Source: Segatella baroniae DSM 16972 = JCM 13447
GTDB lineage: Bacteria; Bacteroidota; Bacteroidia; Bacteroidales; Bacteroidaceae
Length of the DNA: 64,000 nucleotides
Assembly (NCBI RefSeq): GCF_000426585.1
Contig: NZ_AUFQ01000002.1
Coordinates: 266,357 to 330,356 of the forward strand
Direction of reading: 5' to 3'
Position 1 is the first letter of the stretch; each line of letters opens with the position of its first letter. A model generated the notes under the pieces. It was given only the letters and a program-made list of their open reading frames with translations. It was not told the origin of the DNA and did no database searches. The translations under genes were made by a program, and so were the position numbers. Positions 34,022 to 43,820 of this stretch are shown one piece after another.

Positions 34022-35110
34022 TCAATCCTTAAATTCCAATTCCAACTGCACCCACTCCCGTCTTTTCTGTTCATCTCCGTCGCCCGGATTCGACACCGAC
34101 AGGCCGATGAGACGGATGGGATGGGCCGCTGAATAGTCCACTTCGGCCATCAGTTTCTTGGCCAACGGCAGGATGTCGGCTTTGCTTTTCAGGAACTTTC
34201 GCTGCGTCGCGCTGCGCGTTATCTGCTGGAAATCGTTGTATTTCACCTTCAGTGTGAGCGTCTTTCCTTCGAAATCGTCCTTGGCAATGCGCTCCGTGAG
34301 TTCGAGCACGGTGTGATATAGCTCGATGACGACGGCCGACCGGCTGCCTATGTCCTCCATGAACGTGTGCTCGCAGCCCACCGATTTGCGCACGCGCTCC
34401 ACCACTACAGGCCGTTGGTCAATGCCCCGGGCGAAGTCATGGAACAGCTGTCCCGCCTTGCCGAACACCTCTTTCAGGTGTTCGAGCGAGCATTTGCGCA
34501 GGTCGCGGCCCGTGAAAATGCCCATGTAGTGCATGCGTTCGGCCGTCTTGGGCCCCACGCCCCACAGCTTTTCGACGCGCAGTCGGGCGATGAAGTCGAG
34601 CGCCTTGTCGGGATGGATGGTGCAGAGGCCGTCTGGCTTGCGCTCTTCCGAAGCGATCTTGGCCAGCAGCTTGTTGTAGGAGACGCCCGCCGAGGCCGTC
34701 AGCTGCAGCTCGTCCCTGATGCGCCGCTTGATTTCGCGGGCGATGTCGACCGCCAGTTCCATGCCGCGCTTGTTCTCCGTCACGTCCAGGAAGGCCTCGT
34801 CGATGGACAGCGGTTCGATCATGTCGGTGTAGTCGTGGAAGATGGCCTGCACCTGGGCCGACACTTCGCGGTACACGTCGTAGCGCGAGGGCACCACGAT
34901 GAGCTGCGGGCACATGCGTTTGGCCATCATCATCGACATGGCCGAACGCACGCCGAACTTCCGCGCTTCGTAGCTGGCCGTCGACACGACGCCCCGCTCG
35001 CCGTCATAGCCGATGGCGATGGGCTTTCCGCGCAGCTCGGGATGGTCCCGTTGCTCCACGCTGGCGAAGAAAGCGTCCATGTCGATATGAATGATTTTGC
35101 GCTGCGGCAC
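34022..35110 (-). CDS. dinB: DNA polymerase IV (Y-family)
   Basis: 362 residues, full length. It carries out translesion synthesis. The palm has HIDMDAFFASVEQ (first metal Asp) and PLSIDEAFLDVT (second Asp-Glu), with YEARKFGVRSAM in the fingers. The thumb HhH region (LWGVGPKTAERMHYMGI) and little finger follow. A C-terminal beta-clamp peptide is plausible but not obvious. A TACTTTTG box at 35153-35146 is the likely -7 element. No SOS box was recognised. Confidence 0.95.
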   Translation of the reverse strand: MPQRKIIHIDMDAFFASVEQRDHPELRGKPIAIGYDGERGVVSTASYEARKFGVRSAMSMMMAKRMCPQLIVVPSRYDVYREVSAQVQAIFHDYTDMIEPLSIDEAFLDVTENKRGMELAVDIAREIKRRIRDELQLTASAGVSYNKLLAKIASEERKPDGLCTIHPDKALDFIARLRVEKLWGVGPKTAERMHYMGIFTGRDLRKCSLEHLKEVFGKAGQLFHDFARGIDQRPVVVERVRKSVGCEHTFMEDIGSRSAVVIELYHTVLELTERIAKDDFEGKTLTLKVKYNDFQQITRSATQRKFLKSKADILPLAKKLMAEVDYSAAHPIRLIGLSVSNPGDGDEQKRREWVQLELEFKD

Positions 35111-35189
35111 GCTTGTCAGGGGCTACCTGTTGACGAGTAGCCATACAAAAGTACGCAAACTTTTTGTTTTCTTCGGCTATACCTAAAAG

Positions 35190-35248
35190 AAATGAAGTGA
35201 AGGGATAAAGGTAAAAAAGGTAAAAAGTGAAAGGGTAAAAAGTGAAAG
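35190..35248. repeat. Purine-rich GGTAAAA repeats
   Basis: aaaggtaaaaaaggtaaaaa followed by gtgaaagggtaaaaagtgaa, leading straight into the 22-bp array. It is like 26402-26465. Confidence 0.5.
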
Positions 35249-35358
35249 GGTCGCTTTTAGCTTGTAAAAAGGCTGCTTTTGGCGTGTAAAAGGGCAGCTT
35301 TTAGCGGCTGAAAGGATAGCTTTTGGAGCCTAAAAGGGCTGCTTTTGAAAATCCGTTG
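35249..35358 (+). repeat. 22-bp degenerate tandem array (5 units)
   Basis: Five contiguous 22-bp units, including ggctgcttttggcgtgtaaa+ag and ggcagcttttagcggctgaa+ag. The core is AAAG-N5-CTTT on the plus strand. It lies between divergent dinB and the hmu-type locus; the fifth unit keeps only the core. Confidence 0.78.
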
Positions 35359-35412
35359 CATGGCGGGCCTTGGCCGGGAACCATCATTTGTAGGTATCGG
35401 CGGGCCGCTTAA

Positions 35413-35432
35413 AATCACGATATATGGTGATT
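35413..35432. promoter_or_regulatory. Inverted repeat at the hmu-type promoter (candidate operator)
   Basis: AATCAC, GATATATG, GTGATT: perfect 6-bp arms, AT-rich centre. It touches the -33 region of the promoter for a haem-uptake operon, a likely place for an iron- or haem-responsive repressor. No known box was matched. Confidence 0.45.
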
Positions 35433-35461
35433 GCAGGGCTTTCGCAGGCGTTTTACCTTTG
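35431..35461 (+). promoter_or_regulatory. Promoter of the hmu-type operon
   Basis: TACCTTTG at 35454-35461 is a good -7 box. TTG at 35431-35433, about 20 bp upstream, is a partial -33 box. The leader to the ATG at 35535 is about 65 nt. Confidence 0.55.
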
Positions 35462-35534
35462 CATCGTCATTCCGACAACAGCTGGGATGGCTGTTCTCAT
35501 CAACCTATTTTTTATCAAATTAAAACAAAAAACA

Positions 35535-36023
35535 ATGAAACTCAAACTATTTCTTTTCATGGCGCTCGCCACATTCTTCTTCTCTTCATGTAGCAAAGAC
35601 GACAACAAAGAACCCGTCAAGACCTCTGCCGACAAGGTGACAGGCGTGTATGAAGTTCATACGGCGGCCGCTTTCTCCAAAGTTACCAAGCCGATGGAGA
35701 ACGACGGCGACAAGGTGACGGTGACGAAGGTGGGCGACAACACGGTCAACGTCATTTACGCGGGCAAGACCTGGGGCGCCGGCACCTTTGAAAAGGTCAC
35801 CGTGGCCGCCAGCGCCGACGGCAAGGAGTATGCCATTTCGGGGCAAGGTACGATGAAGATGGCCATGCGTGGCAACGCTCCCAAGGACTATCCGGCTACG
35901 CTGAAAGCCACCGTTCAGGAGGGAAAGAAAGTCTTTAATTTCAAGATTACGGTGCCGGACGTCATGGGTGGAACGGTTATTACCCTTACACCGGCCTCCA
36001 ACGCTCCGCAAACTGGTAAATAA
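35535..36023 (+). CDS. Calycin-like lipoprotein, HmuY position
   Basis: 162 residues from the ATG at 35535. Lipoprotein signal MKLKLFLFMALATFFFSSC with lipobox Cys19, then SKDDNKEP. The rest is a beta-rich domain with YEVHTAAAFSKV, TVTKVGDNTVNVIYAGKTW and FNFKITVPDVMGGTVITLTP, which resembles the calycin-like domain of Bacteroidetes lipoproteins. It is first in an operon whose other members match hmuR, hmuS, hmuT, hmuU and hmuV, so it takes the place of the haemophore HmuY of Porphyromonas. Haem binding is inferred from position only; sequence similarity to HmuY was not seen. Confidence 0.75.
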   Translation: MKLKLFLFMALATFFFSSCSKDDNKEPVKTSADKVTGVYEVHTAAAFSKVTKPMENDGDKVTVTKVGDNTVNVIYAGKTWGAGTFEKVTVAASADGKEYAISGQGTMKMAMRGNAPKDYPATLKATVQEGKKVFNFKITVPDVMGGTVITLTPASNAPQTGK

Positions 36024-36037
36024 TCAGCCCCCAGTCT

Positions 36038-38248
36038 ATGCGATTTAAGTTATTCATGCTGTCGATTCTGTCGGCACTGACCTTGTCCGTGTCGGCCGAA
36101 CCGATAGTCGGCGGTCCCTCTGTCACCATCAGGGGGACCGTTGTTGATGAAAAGGGTCAGCCGCTTCCGGCCGCTTCGGTGGTGGTGGAAGGCACGACCA
36201 TCGGCACGGGAACGACCAGCGACGGTCGCTTCACGCTGCAGCTGCGCCACGCCAACCCCGTGCTGCGCGTCAGCTTCATGGGCTATCAGACCCAACGCTG
36301 CAAGATCACCAACACTCGGGATGACATCAAGGTGCGCCTGACGCCGTCGGACAACCAGCTGAACACCGTCGTCGTGACGGGTTCGCGTGTCGAGCGGCAG
36401 CTGAAAGACGTGCCCGTCATCACCCGGGTCATCTCTTCGAGAGACATCCAGCGCATCAATCCCGTCGACCTCGCCCAGCTGTTGCAATACGAGTTGCCCG
36501 GGTTGCAGATCGGTTACAACACGATGAGCCAGACCGAGGAAATCAGTTACCAGGGTCTGGGGGGCGAATATGTGGTGTTTCTGCTCGACGGAGAGCGCAT
36601 ATCGGGCGAGGGCGCCGACCACAACATCGACTTCTCGCGCTTCAACATCAACGACATCGAGCGCATCGAGGTGGTTCGCGGCGCGGCTTCCACGCTGTAT
36701 GACAGCAACGCTCTGGGCGGGGTTGTCAACATCATCACCAAGAATGCCAACCGTCCCGTGACCGCCAACGTGGCCGCCCGCTATGCCGGCAGCCACGGAC
36801 AGAACTACTCCTTGCAGGCCGGAACGCGCCAAAGCCGGCTCACGACGCTCACGTCGGTGGGCTACCGGCAGCGCGACAGCTACACCATCGAGGAGGAACA
36901 GGGCAAGAAGATGACCACCGTCAAGCCCGACGGCAGCCGGGAGACCGAGCAATATGCCGGCATTCCCACCACCATCCACGGTTACGAAATCTGGGATGTG
37001 AGCCAGAAGATAGGCTACAGCCTCACCGACCATCTCAAGGCGGAGGTGAAAGCCGGCTACTATCACAACCGGAAGGCCCACCGGTTGGGCGAGACTTACC
37101 ACCGCATCTTCCAAGACTACACGCTCGGCGGACGGCTCAACTGGATGATGAACGCCAACCATCAGATGAACTTCGTCTATCAGTTCGACCGCTACGACAA
37201 GAACCAGGACACCATCAGAGGGGGCTCCGGCAACATCTACAGCAACCGAATGCACGTGGGACGGCTCAGCTATTCGGGCCACATGGGCCGTCACCGGCTG
37301 TCGGCCGGCATGGAATATACGCACGAATATCTGCACCATTACTTCATGCCCGACTCGGGATCGGCCAGCCGCTATCAGGCCGCCGCCTTCCTGCAAGAGG
37401 AGTGGCAGCTGACCGACGGGCTGACGATTGTGGCCGGACTGCGGGCCGACATCGAGAAGCTCTACCACTTCCACCTGACGCCGAAGCTCACGGTGATGTA
37501 CCGTCCGTGGCGCGACTTCACTTTCCGAGCCAACTACGCGGAGGGCTATCGGTCGCCTTCGCTCAAGGAACTCTACCAGGAATACGACATGGGAGGCCTG
37601 GGAATGTTCACCCTTTGGGGCAATCCGAAGCTGCGACCGGAGAAGAGTCGGCAGTACAGCGCGTCGGTGGAGTACAACCACAACGGGCTGAACGCCTCGG
37701 TGTCGCTCTACCACAACCGCTTCAGAGACAAGATTTCCTACGCCCGAATGGACAACGGCACGCGCGACATGCAGTATGTCAATGCCGAGAAAGCACGCAC
37801 CACGGGCGTCGAAATCATGGCCCGCTACCGCCTGGCGCAGAACTTCGACCTCACGGGCAGCTACGCCTATGTGGACGACTACGAAGAGACCGACGGGCTG
37901 AACACCAGCTATGTGCGCCCCCACAGCATGACCTTCGGGGCTTGCTATCGCAGAACGTTGCTGAAAGTGGACTGGACAGCGGCTCTTAACGGGCAGTGGA
38001 CATCGCGCCTGCGCACCAATACGCTCAACCGCGACGGCAGCTACTACTACGTCGTCTACGACCCGCGGACGATGTGCAATCTCAATCTTTCGGCCCGTTT
38101 CCTGCGTGGCGTCACGGCAGGACTCATGATTGAGAACCTCTTCGGCTATCAGGACAAGTCGAGCGACCGCGCCGTGCAGGTGCCGCAGCAGGGCCGCAAC
38201 TACGTGGCCACGCTGCGTCTGGACCTGGCCGACGTGTTCAAGTGGTGA
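36038..38248 (+). CDS. TonB-dependent haem receptor (HmuR-like)
   Basis: 736 residues. Signal peptide to about residue 21, then a carboxypeptidase-regulatory-like domain (GTVVDEKGQPLPAASVVVEG), a TonB box and plug (NTVVVTGSRVERQLKDVPV), and a 22-strand barrel. The segment GYRSPSLKELY followed by GNPKLRPEKS matches the YRAP and NPDL motifs conserved in HmuR/HemR haem receptors. It imports haem or porphyrin with TonB energy. It lies 14 bp after the lipoprotein gene and 29 bp before hmuS. Confidence 0.88.
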   Translation: MRFKLFMLSILSALTLSVSAEPIVGGPSVTIRGTVVDEKGQPLPAASVVVEGTTIGTGTTSDGRFTLQLRHANPVLRVSFMGYQTQRCKITNTRDDIKVRLTPSDNQLNTVVVTGSRVERQLKDVPVITRVISSRDIQRINPVDLAQLLQYELPGLQIGYNTMSQTEEISYQGLGGEYVVFLLDGERISGEGADHNIDFSRFNINDIERIEVVRGAASTLYDSNALGGVVNIITKNANRPVTANVAARYAGSHGQNYSLQAGTRQSRLTTLTSVGYRQRDSYTIEEEQGKKMTTVKPDGSRETEQYAGIPTTIHGYEIWDVSQKIGYSLTDHLKAEVKAGYYHNRKAHRLGETYHRIFQDYTLGGRLNWMMNANHQMNFVYQFDRYDKNQDTIRGGSGNIYSNRMHVGRLSYSGHMGRHRLSAGMEYTHEYLHHYFMPDSGSASRYQAAAFLQEEWQLTDGLTIVAGLRADIEKLYHFHLTPKLTVMYRPWRDFTFRANYAEGYRSPSLKELYQEYDMGGLGMFTLWGNPKLRPEKSRQYSASVEYNHNGLNASVSLYHNRFRDKISYARMDNGTRDMQYVNAEKARTTGVEIMARYRLAQNFDLTGSYAYVDDYEETDGLNTSYVRPHSMTFGACYRRTLLKVDWTAALNGQWTSRLRTNTLNRDGSYYYVVYDPRTMCNLNLSARFLRGVTAGLMIENLFGYQDKSSDRAVQVPQQGRNYVATLRLDLADVFKW

Positions 38249-38277
38249 CATCTTATCATTCCCAAACACTCAAACTG

Positions 38278-41200
38278 ATGAAACGACTTTTCAACAAACG
38301 CTTTTTATGGGCCTTCGGGCTGCTTCTTCTCGTGGTCTTCGCCGTCTACGGATGGCGCCATTGGATTGGTTCCACGCGGATAGCCTTCGTCAACTATCAG
38401 GCCATCGAGCTGGGACAGATCGCCAAGGCCAACGACAACGCCTCCATCAAGGTGGCTCAGGTGGACGTGGAACACCTGGACGAACTGAAGGACTACGACA
38501 TGATCATGGTCACGGCGATGGGCCTTCAGCTCGACTCCGCGCAGCGCGAACAGCTGCGCGAGGCCTCGCTGTCCGTGCCCACCTTCACCCGGCTGGTCAC
38601 GAATCCGGCCAACGACATCAACACCGTCGACTCCGTGGACGGCGATTTCCTGCGGCAGTATCTGGAAAACGGCAGCCGCCGCAACTATCGCAGCATGCTC
38701 AACTACATCCGAAAGTTCATCGACGGCAAGAAATTCCGCAGCATTGAGCCGGATGTGGTGGAGCTGCGGCCCGACAACATGCTGCTGCATGTCGACCCGA
38801 AGCACCCCGACGACGATGAACTGGGCTTCAACACGGTGGCCGACTACAACGCTTTCCTGCGCCGCAACGGCCTCTATCGCCCGCATGCGCCAAGCATTTT
38901 GGTCACCGGAATGATGGGAATCGCCTCGTCGTTGGTCGATGGGTTTGAACGTCAGGGCTTCACGGTCTATCGGGTGAACAGGCTCCGTGAGTTTGTCATG
39001 AACCATCACATCGACTCCATCCGCCCCGCGGCCGTCGTCAACATGGCCCACGGGCGCGTCGGCGACTATCTGGTGCGCTATCTCGAAAAGGCCAACATCC
39101 CCATGTTCGCGCCGCTCAACGTGAACCGCCTCGTCGACGACTGGCAGAACGACAAGCAAGGCATGATGGGCGGATTCCTGTCGCAGAGCGTCGTCGTTCC
39201 CGAGATCGACGGCGCCATCCGGCCCTATGTCGTCTTCGCGCACCGCGTGGGCAAGGACGGACTTCATGAGGCCTTTGCCGTTCCGGAGCGGCTCGACGCG
39301 TTTGTCAAGACCGTCGGAAACTATGTCAGACTGCAGTCCAAGCCCAACCATCGCAAGCGGGTGGCCATCTATTATTACAAGGGTCCCGGCACAAGCGCGC
39401 TCACGGCGTCGGGCATGGAGGTGGCACCTTCCTTGTATAACGTGCTGAAACGCATGCACGCCGAGGGCTACAACCTCAGCGGTCTGCCCGCCAGTGCCGA
39501 GCAATTGGAGCACGGCATACAGCAACATAGCTATGACCACAAGCCCATGGTCTTTGGAAATGTGGCGTTGTTGCCCCAGCTGATGAGCGGCGAAGGCACC
39601 GACTCGTTCAAGATTATCCATGGAACCAACCAGGATCCGCCCCAGGCTTACGTCCGTTCCTACCAATGGACGCAGCGTCATTTCAAAGCCGACGCGCTCA
39701 TCCACTTCGGCACCCACGGTTCATTGGAGTACACGCCGCGCAAGCAAGTGGCCCTTTCCGGCAACGACTGGCCCGACCGTCTCGTCGGAACCATGCCCCA
39801 CTTCTACATCTATACCATCGGAAATGTGGGCGAAGCGATGATTGCCAAGCGGCGTTCCTACGCCCAAATACAGAGCCATCTCACCCCTCCTTTCATGCAG
39901 AGTGGGCTTCGGCAGACCTACGCCAGGCTGAGTGACGCCATCGAACTATATAATAAGGAGATGCAGCAGGCCGACAACCGCCCGACGCAGGCTTCACGAC
40001 AAGCGGCTCTGAAGGTGAAGAGGCTGACGGTGGAGATGAACATCGACCGCGACCTGGGTCTCGACCGGAAGCGCATGGACGTGCCTTATACGCAGTCGGA
40101 GATTGAGCGCGTCGAAGCCTTCGCCGAGGAACTGGCCAACGAAAAGGTGACAGGACAGCTCTATGTGATGGGCCGGCCCTACGCGCCGGAGCGCGTCGTG
40201 AGCAGCGTCTACGCCATGTGCACCGACCCGATAGCCTACGGCCGCCTGTCGATAGACCGCCTGAAACAGCGCGCCGACGGCCAGGTCGACCGCCATCAGG
40301 GCGTCTTCGACCGCCGCTATCGCCAGCCGGCGCACGCGTTGGTGGCCCGACTGTTGGCCAACCCCCGCCTGGCCACCGACGAACTCGTGCGCCGTGAGGC
40401 CGGCATCACACGGCAGGAACTGGCGATGGCACGTGAGGTGGACCGCATGCAGCAGGCCCCCGACGCCATCTCGATGATGATGCAACTGGGCGAAGGCATG
40501 GCGCAGAAACCCGAAAAGGCCAAGAAGCGCGAGCGACTCACGGTGAGCCAGCTGCGCGCGAAGGGCGTGAAGCGCGAGAAGAAAGTGCAGCAGATACCGA
40601 AGTTCGTCTACGACAAGATGGCGCAGACGGGCAAGTTCCCCGAAAAGATGATGTTGGCCATCCGCCGACAGCAGAAGTGGTACCACGGCAGCAAGGAGGA
40701 AGCGCAGGACAAAGCCATGGCGGCCAAGGGCGCAAAGGGCATGGACAAGCGCGGCCATGCGGGCGGAATGGGCAACCACAGCGGTGCCCGCAGGAAGTAT
40801 TCGCAGCAGCAGGTGCAGCTGGCCCAGGCCATCATCGCGCTGGAAAAGGCCGTGAAGAACGTGGACCTGTACCGCCGTGAAATCGCCGAAGCCCCCGAAG
40901 CCGAGATGCGTTCGCTCATGAACGCGCTCAACGGAGGCTACACGCGGCCGTCGTCGGGCGGCGACCTCATCGTCAACCCGTCGACCTTGCCCACCGGCCG
41001 CAACCTTTATGCGGTCAACGCGGAGACCTGTCCCACCGAAAACGCGTGGGAAAAGGGCTGCCAACTGGCCGAAAACGCCATCCAACTCTATCGCCAACGT
41101 CACGGCGGACAATATCCTCGCAAGGTGAGCTACACGCTTTGGAGTTCGGAATTTGTCGAGACCGAGGGCGCCAGCGTGGCCCAAGTGCTCTACATGTTGG

Positions 41201-42501
41201 GTGTGGAACCCGTGTGGGACGCCTTCGGCCGCGTGAACGACGTGCGCCTGATACCCTCCGAAAGGCTTGGTCGGCCCCGCATCGACGTGGTGGTTCAGAC
41301 CAGCGGACAGCTGCGCGACCTCGCCGCCAGCAGGCTTTTCCTTATCAACAAGGCCGTTCTCCTGGCCGCAAAAGCCGGCAACGGCAAGTATGGCAATGAA
41401 GTGGCCAAGGGCGTGAAGGAGTCTGAACGGACGCTCGAAGACGCCGGAATGTCGCCTGCCGAAGCCCGCGAGGTGGCCACATACAGGGTCTTCGGCGGCA
41501 TGAATGGTGGATATGGAACGGGCATACAAGCCATGGTCGAGCAGGGAGACAAGTGGGAATCGGAGCGTCAGATAGCCGAAGTGTACCTGCACAACATGGG
41601 CGCTTTCTACGGCGACGAGAAGCGTTGGGAAGACGTTCGGCAGTCGGCTTTCAAAGCCGCGCTCACCCGCACCGACGTCGTCATCCAGCCCCGGCAGAGC
41701 AATACGTGGGGCCCCATCAGCCTGGACCATGTATATGAGTTCATGGGAGGCCTCAACCTGGCCGTCCGCAACGTGACGGGCAAGGACCCCGACGCCTATA
41801 TGAGCGACTACCGGAACCACAACCGCATGCGGATGCAGGAGGTGAAGGAAGCCATCGGAGCCGAAAGCCGCACCACCATCTTCAATCCCAACTACCTCAA
41901 AGAGAAGCTGAAAGGCGGTGCCACCACAGCGGGCGACATCGCGGAGACCGTCACCAACCTCTACGGATGGAACGTGATGAAGCCCAAAGCCATAGACAAG
42001 GAGTTGTGGGACGCCGTCTACAAGACCTATATCGACGACCAGTACAAGCTCGGCACACGCGAGTTTCTGGAGCAGAAGAGCCCGGCCGCGCTCGAAGAGA
42101 TGACCGCCGTGATGATGGAAACCATCCGGAAGGGAATGTGGAAGGCCACGCCCGAACAGACACGGGAGCTGGCCCGCCTGCATGCCGCCACCGTAGCGAA
42201 GCACGGAGCCTCGCAATCCACGTTCGTGACGAGCAACGAGAAGCTGCGGGCGTTCATCGACGCGAAACTCGACGCGCAGCAGCGGCAGGCCTACCGCGCC
42301 CAAATGAAGTCGGCACGGCAGCGCGACGACAACGCGAAGGCCGGCAAGGGAACCGTGATGGAGAAGCAGGAACTGACATCGGAACAGGTGAAACAGCGGC
42401 AGCAGTTCATCAACGGGGCCATCACTTTCGCGGTGACGCTGGTCGCGCTGGTCGTCATCGGCTGGTGGCTGCGCCGTCGCCGCAGACAAATAGGAGGCTG
42501 A
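38278..42501 (+). CDS. hmuS: CobN/magnesium-chelatase-like large subunit, HmuS
   Basis: 1407 residues from the ATG at 38278. One N-terminal membrane helix (about 9-24) and one at the C-terminus (AITFAVTLVALVVIGWW) hold a very large CobN-type domain. CobN features include MNVNR-like and HFGTHGSLEYTPRKQ, YIYTIGNVGEAMIAKRRSY, and a C-terminal GGYGTGIQAMVEQGDKW and SLDHVYEFMGGLNLAVRNV. In an hmu context this is HmuS. From memory, Bacteroides HmuS has been reported to remove iron from haem rather than insert cobalt into corrins. No cobalamin genes are nearby. It overlaps the next gene by 1 bp. Confidence 0.85.
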   Translation: MKRLFNKRFLWAFGLLLLVVFAVYGWRHWIGSTRIAFVNYQAIELGQIAKANDNASIKVAQVDVEHLDELKDYDMIMVTAMGLQLDSAQREQLREASLSVPTFTRLVTNPANDINTVDSVDGDFLRQYLENGSRRNYRSMLNYIRKFIDGKKFRSIEPDVVELRPDNMLLHVDPKHPDDDELGFNTVADYNAFLRRNGLYRPHAPSILVTGMMGIASSLVDGFERQGFTVYRVNRLREFVMNHHIDSIRPAAVVNMAHGRVGDYLVRYLEKANIPMFAPLNVNRLVDDWQNDKQGMMGGFLSQSVVVPEIDGAIRPYVVFAHRVGKDGLHEAFAVPERLDAFVKTVGNYVRLQSKPNHRKRVAIYYYKGPGTSALTASGMEVAPSLYNVLKRMHAEGYNLSGLPASAEQLEHGIQQHSYDHKPMVFGNVALLPQLMSGEGTDSFKIIHGTNQDPPQAYVRSYQWTQRHFKADALIHFGTHGSLEYTPRKQVALSGNDWPDRLVGTMPHFYIYTIGNVGEAMIAKRRSYAQIQSHLTPPFMQSGLRQTYARLSDAIELYNKEMQQADNRPTQASRQAALKVKRLTVEMNIDRDLGLDRKRMDVPYTQSEIERVEAFAEELANEKVTGQLYVMGRPYAPERVVSSVYAMCTDPIAYGRLSIDRLKQRADGQVDRHQGVFDRRYRQPAHALVARLLANPRLATDELVRREAGITRQELAMAREVDRMQQAPDAISMMMQLGEGMAQKPEKAKKRERLTVSQLRAKGVKREKKVQQIPKFVYDKMAQTGKFPEKMMLAIRRQQKWYHGSKEEAQDKAMAAKGAKGMDKRGHAGGMGNHSGARRKYSQQQVQLAQAIIALEKAVKNVDLYRREIAEAPEAEMRSLMNALNGGYTRPSSGGDLIVNPSTLPTGRNLYAVNAETCPTENAWEKGCQLAENAIQLYRQRHGGQYPRKVSYTLWSSEFVETEGASVAQVLYMLGVEPVWDAFGRVNDVRLIPSERLGRPRIDVVVQTSGQLRDLAASRLFLINKAVLLAAKAGNGKYGNEVAKGVKESERTLEDAGMSPAEAREVATYRVFGGMNGGYGTGIQAMVEQGDKWESERQIAEVYLHNMGAFYGDEKRWEDVRQSAFKAALTRTDVVIQPRQSNTWGPISLDHVYEFMGGLNLAVRNVTGKDPDAYMSDYRNHNRMRMQEVKEAIGAESRTTIFNPNYLKEKLKGGATTAGDIAETVTNLYGWNVMKPKAIDKELWDAVYKTYIDDQYKLGTREFLEQKSPAALEEMTAVMMETIRKGMWKATPEQTRELARLHAATVAKHGASQSTFVTSNEKLRAFIDAKLDAQQRQAYRAQMKSARQRDDNAKAGKGTVMEKQELTSEQVKQRQQFINGAITFAVTLVALVVIGWWLRRRRRQIGG

Positions 42502-43238
42502 TGGAGACGGTCGTAACCCTCATGATGTTGCTCACGGTGGGCTGTTTCCTTCTGAAACAGACCTTCATGGGCGTGCGGCAGATACTCGTCACGGCCGTCG
42601 TTGTCATGATGTTCGTGGCACTGATGTGGCCTTTTGCCATCACGCAGAGCAAGACCCAGATCGCGTCGTGGCTCTCCAATCCGCAGCTTATGCTGGATGT
42701 GGCCGTGCTGTTGAGTGTCGACATCGCGCTCGAAATAGCCTTTTGTGTGACCGATGTCGACGTGCGGACGTCGCGGAAGGTGAGTCGCAGGAAGCGGATG
42801 TGGTTCCGTTTTCTGCGCCATTTTCCCGGTCTGCTCGTTTTCCCCGTCTTCTTTGCGGTGCTCGTGTGGGCCATTTTCGCCCTGCCCGGCGTCGACTTCG
42901 CACTGGTCGGCTGGTCGTTGGGCGTGGCCCTGCTGTTCGTTCTCCCGCTGCTCGCGTATCTGTTGCGCCGCCTGGTGCCTGAGGAGGAACTGCGGTTGGA
43001 ACTCCTTTTCCTATGCAACCTGCTGCTCGGAGGCCTCGGGGTCATCGCGACGGTCAACGGAACGACGGCCGTCAATGGCGTGTCGCAGGTGAACTATGCC
43101 GCGCTGGGGGCCATGGCGGCCCTCATCCTCGTGTTCGGCGGTGTCGGATTCGTGGCGCGGCGCGTCCGCCAGAAACGTGCCGTCGCACGGCTGCAACGTA
43201 AACAATACGGGCGGACAGCGTGTCCGTCCCATCCATAA
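42501..43238 (+). CDS. Multi-pass membrane protein, HmuT position
   Basis: 245 residues from the ATG at 42501, which overlaps the hmuS stop by one base. About six to seven membrane helices (for example GLLVFPVFFAVLVWAIFAL and LGAMAALILVFGGVGFVA), with a basic loop TSRKVSRRKRMW. It has no ABC or enzyme motif. Its place between hmuS and the ExbB-like gene makes it the HmuT equivalent (DUF2162-like). It probably forms an energising or transport complex with the next two genes. Confidence 0.75.
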   Translation: METVVTLMMLLTVGCFLLKQTFMGVRQILVTAVVVMMFVALMWPFAITQSKTQIASWLSNPQLMLDVAVLLSVDIALEIAFCVTDVDVRTSRKVSRRKRMWFRFLRHFPGLLVFPVFFAVLVWAIFALPGVDFALVGWSLGVALLFVLPLLAYLLRRLVPEEELRLELLFLCNLLLGGLGVIATVNGTTAVNGVSQVNYAALGAMAALILVFGGVGFVARRVRQKRAVARLQRKQYGRTACPSHP

Positions 43239-43265
43239 GAAACTTATTTTAGAATAGAAAAAGAC

Positions 43266-43820
43266 ATGAAATTTATTTCCGACATTTTGTTTTGGATTTC
43301 CTCGGGCCTGCTCGTGCCCGTGGTGGTGCTGCTCATTTATTTCTTCGGGCGCAGCCTCTTGCTGCTCGGCAGCTTCTTCGGCCAGTATCTGAGCATGCGC
43401 AAGGAGAGTGCCATCGAGGCCGAACAGTTGGCCGAAGGCAAATCGGTGGCGGCCGCGTATGCCCGCCTGGTCATTGAAAACAGGCAGAGTCAGGCCCGCA
43501 TGGAGCACCTTCTGGCCGAGTATGAAACCTATTGCGAGAAGGAGCTTTCGCTGCCGAACACGCTCATCAAGATGGGCCCCATGCTCGGACTGATGGGCAC
43601 CTTGATTCCGATGGGCCCCGCGCTCGTGGGCCTGTCGACGGGCGACATCGCCACCATGGCCTACAACATGCAGGTGGCTTTCGCCACGACCGTCATCGGA
43701 CTCTTTGCCGCCGGCATCGGCTTCGTCACCAAGCAGGCGCGCCAACGCTGGTATAAGAAGAGCCTGAACGACCTCACCTATCTCGTCGACTTGCAGCAGG
43801 AAGGGGGAGAAAAGGCATGA
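43266..43820 (+). CDS. MotA/TolQ/ExbB-type proton channel protein, HmuU position
   Basis: 184 residues, three membrane helices. The family core is KMGPMLGLMGTLIPMGPAL followed by AFATTVIGLFAAGIGF. The N-terminal helix starts FISDILFWISSGLLVPVVVLL. It should use the proton gradient to drive the HmuS/HmuT machinery or the TonB receptor of the operon. It overlaps the DUF2149 gene by 4 bp. Confidence 0.87.
   Translation: MKFISDILFWISSGLLVPVVVLLIYFFGRSLLLLGSFFGQYLSMRKESAIEAEQLAEGKSVAAAYARLVIENRQSQARMEHLLAEYETYCEKELSLPNTLIKMGPMLGLMGTLIPMGPALVGLSTGDIATMAYNMQVAFATTVIGLFAAGIGFVTKQARQRWYKKSLNDLTYLVDLQQEGGEKA

Noticed and set aside
39994..42489. Minus-strand open frame of about 830 codons
   Set aside because: Antisense of hmuS; composition is His/Arg/Val rich with no recognisable domain.
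38278..42501. Aerobic cobaltochelatase CobN for cobalamin synthesis
   Set aside because: Membrane anchors at both ends and the hmuR/T/U/V neighbours fit HmuS; no CobS, CobT or other corrin genes are nearby.
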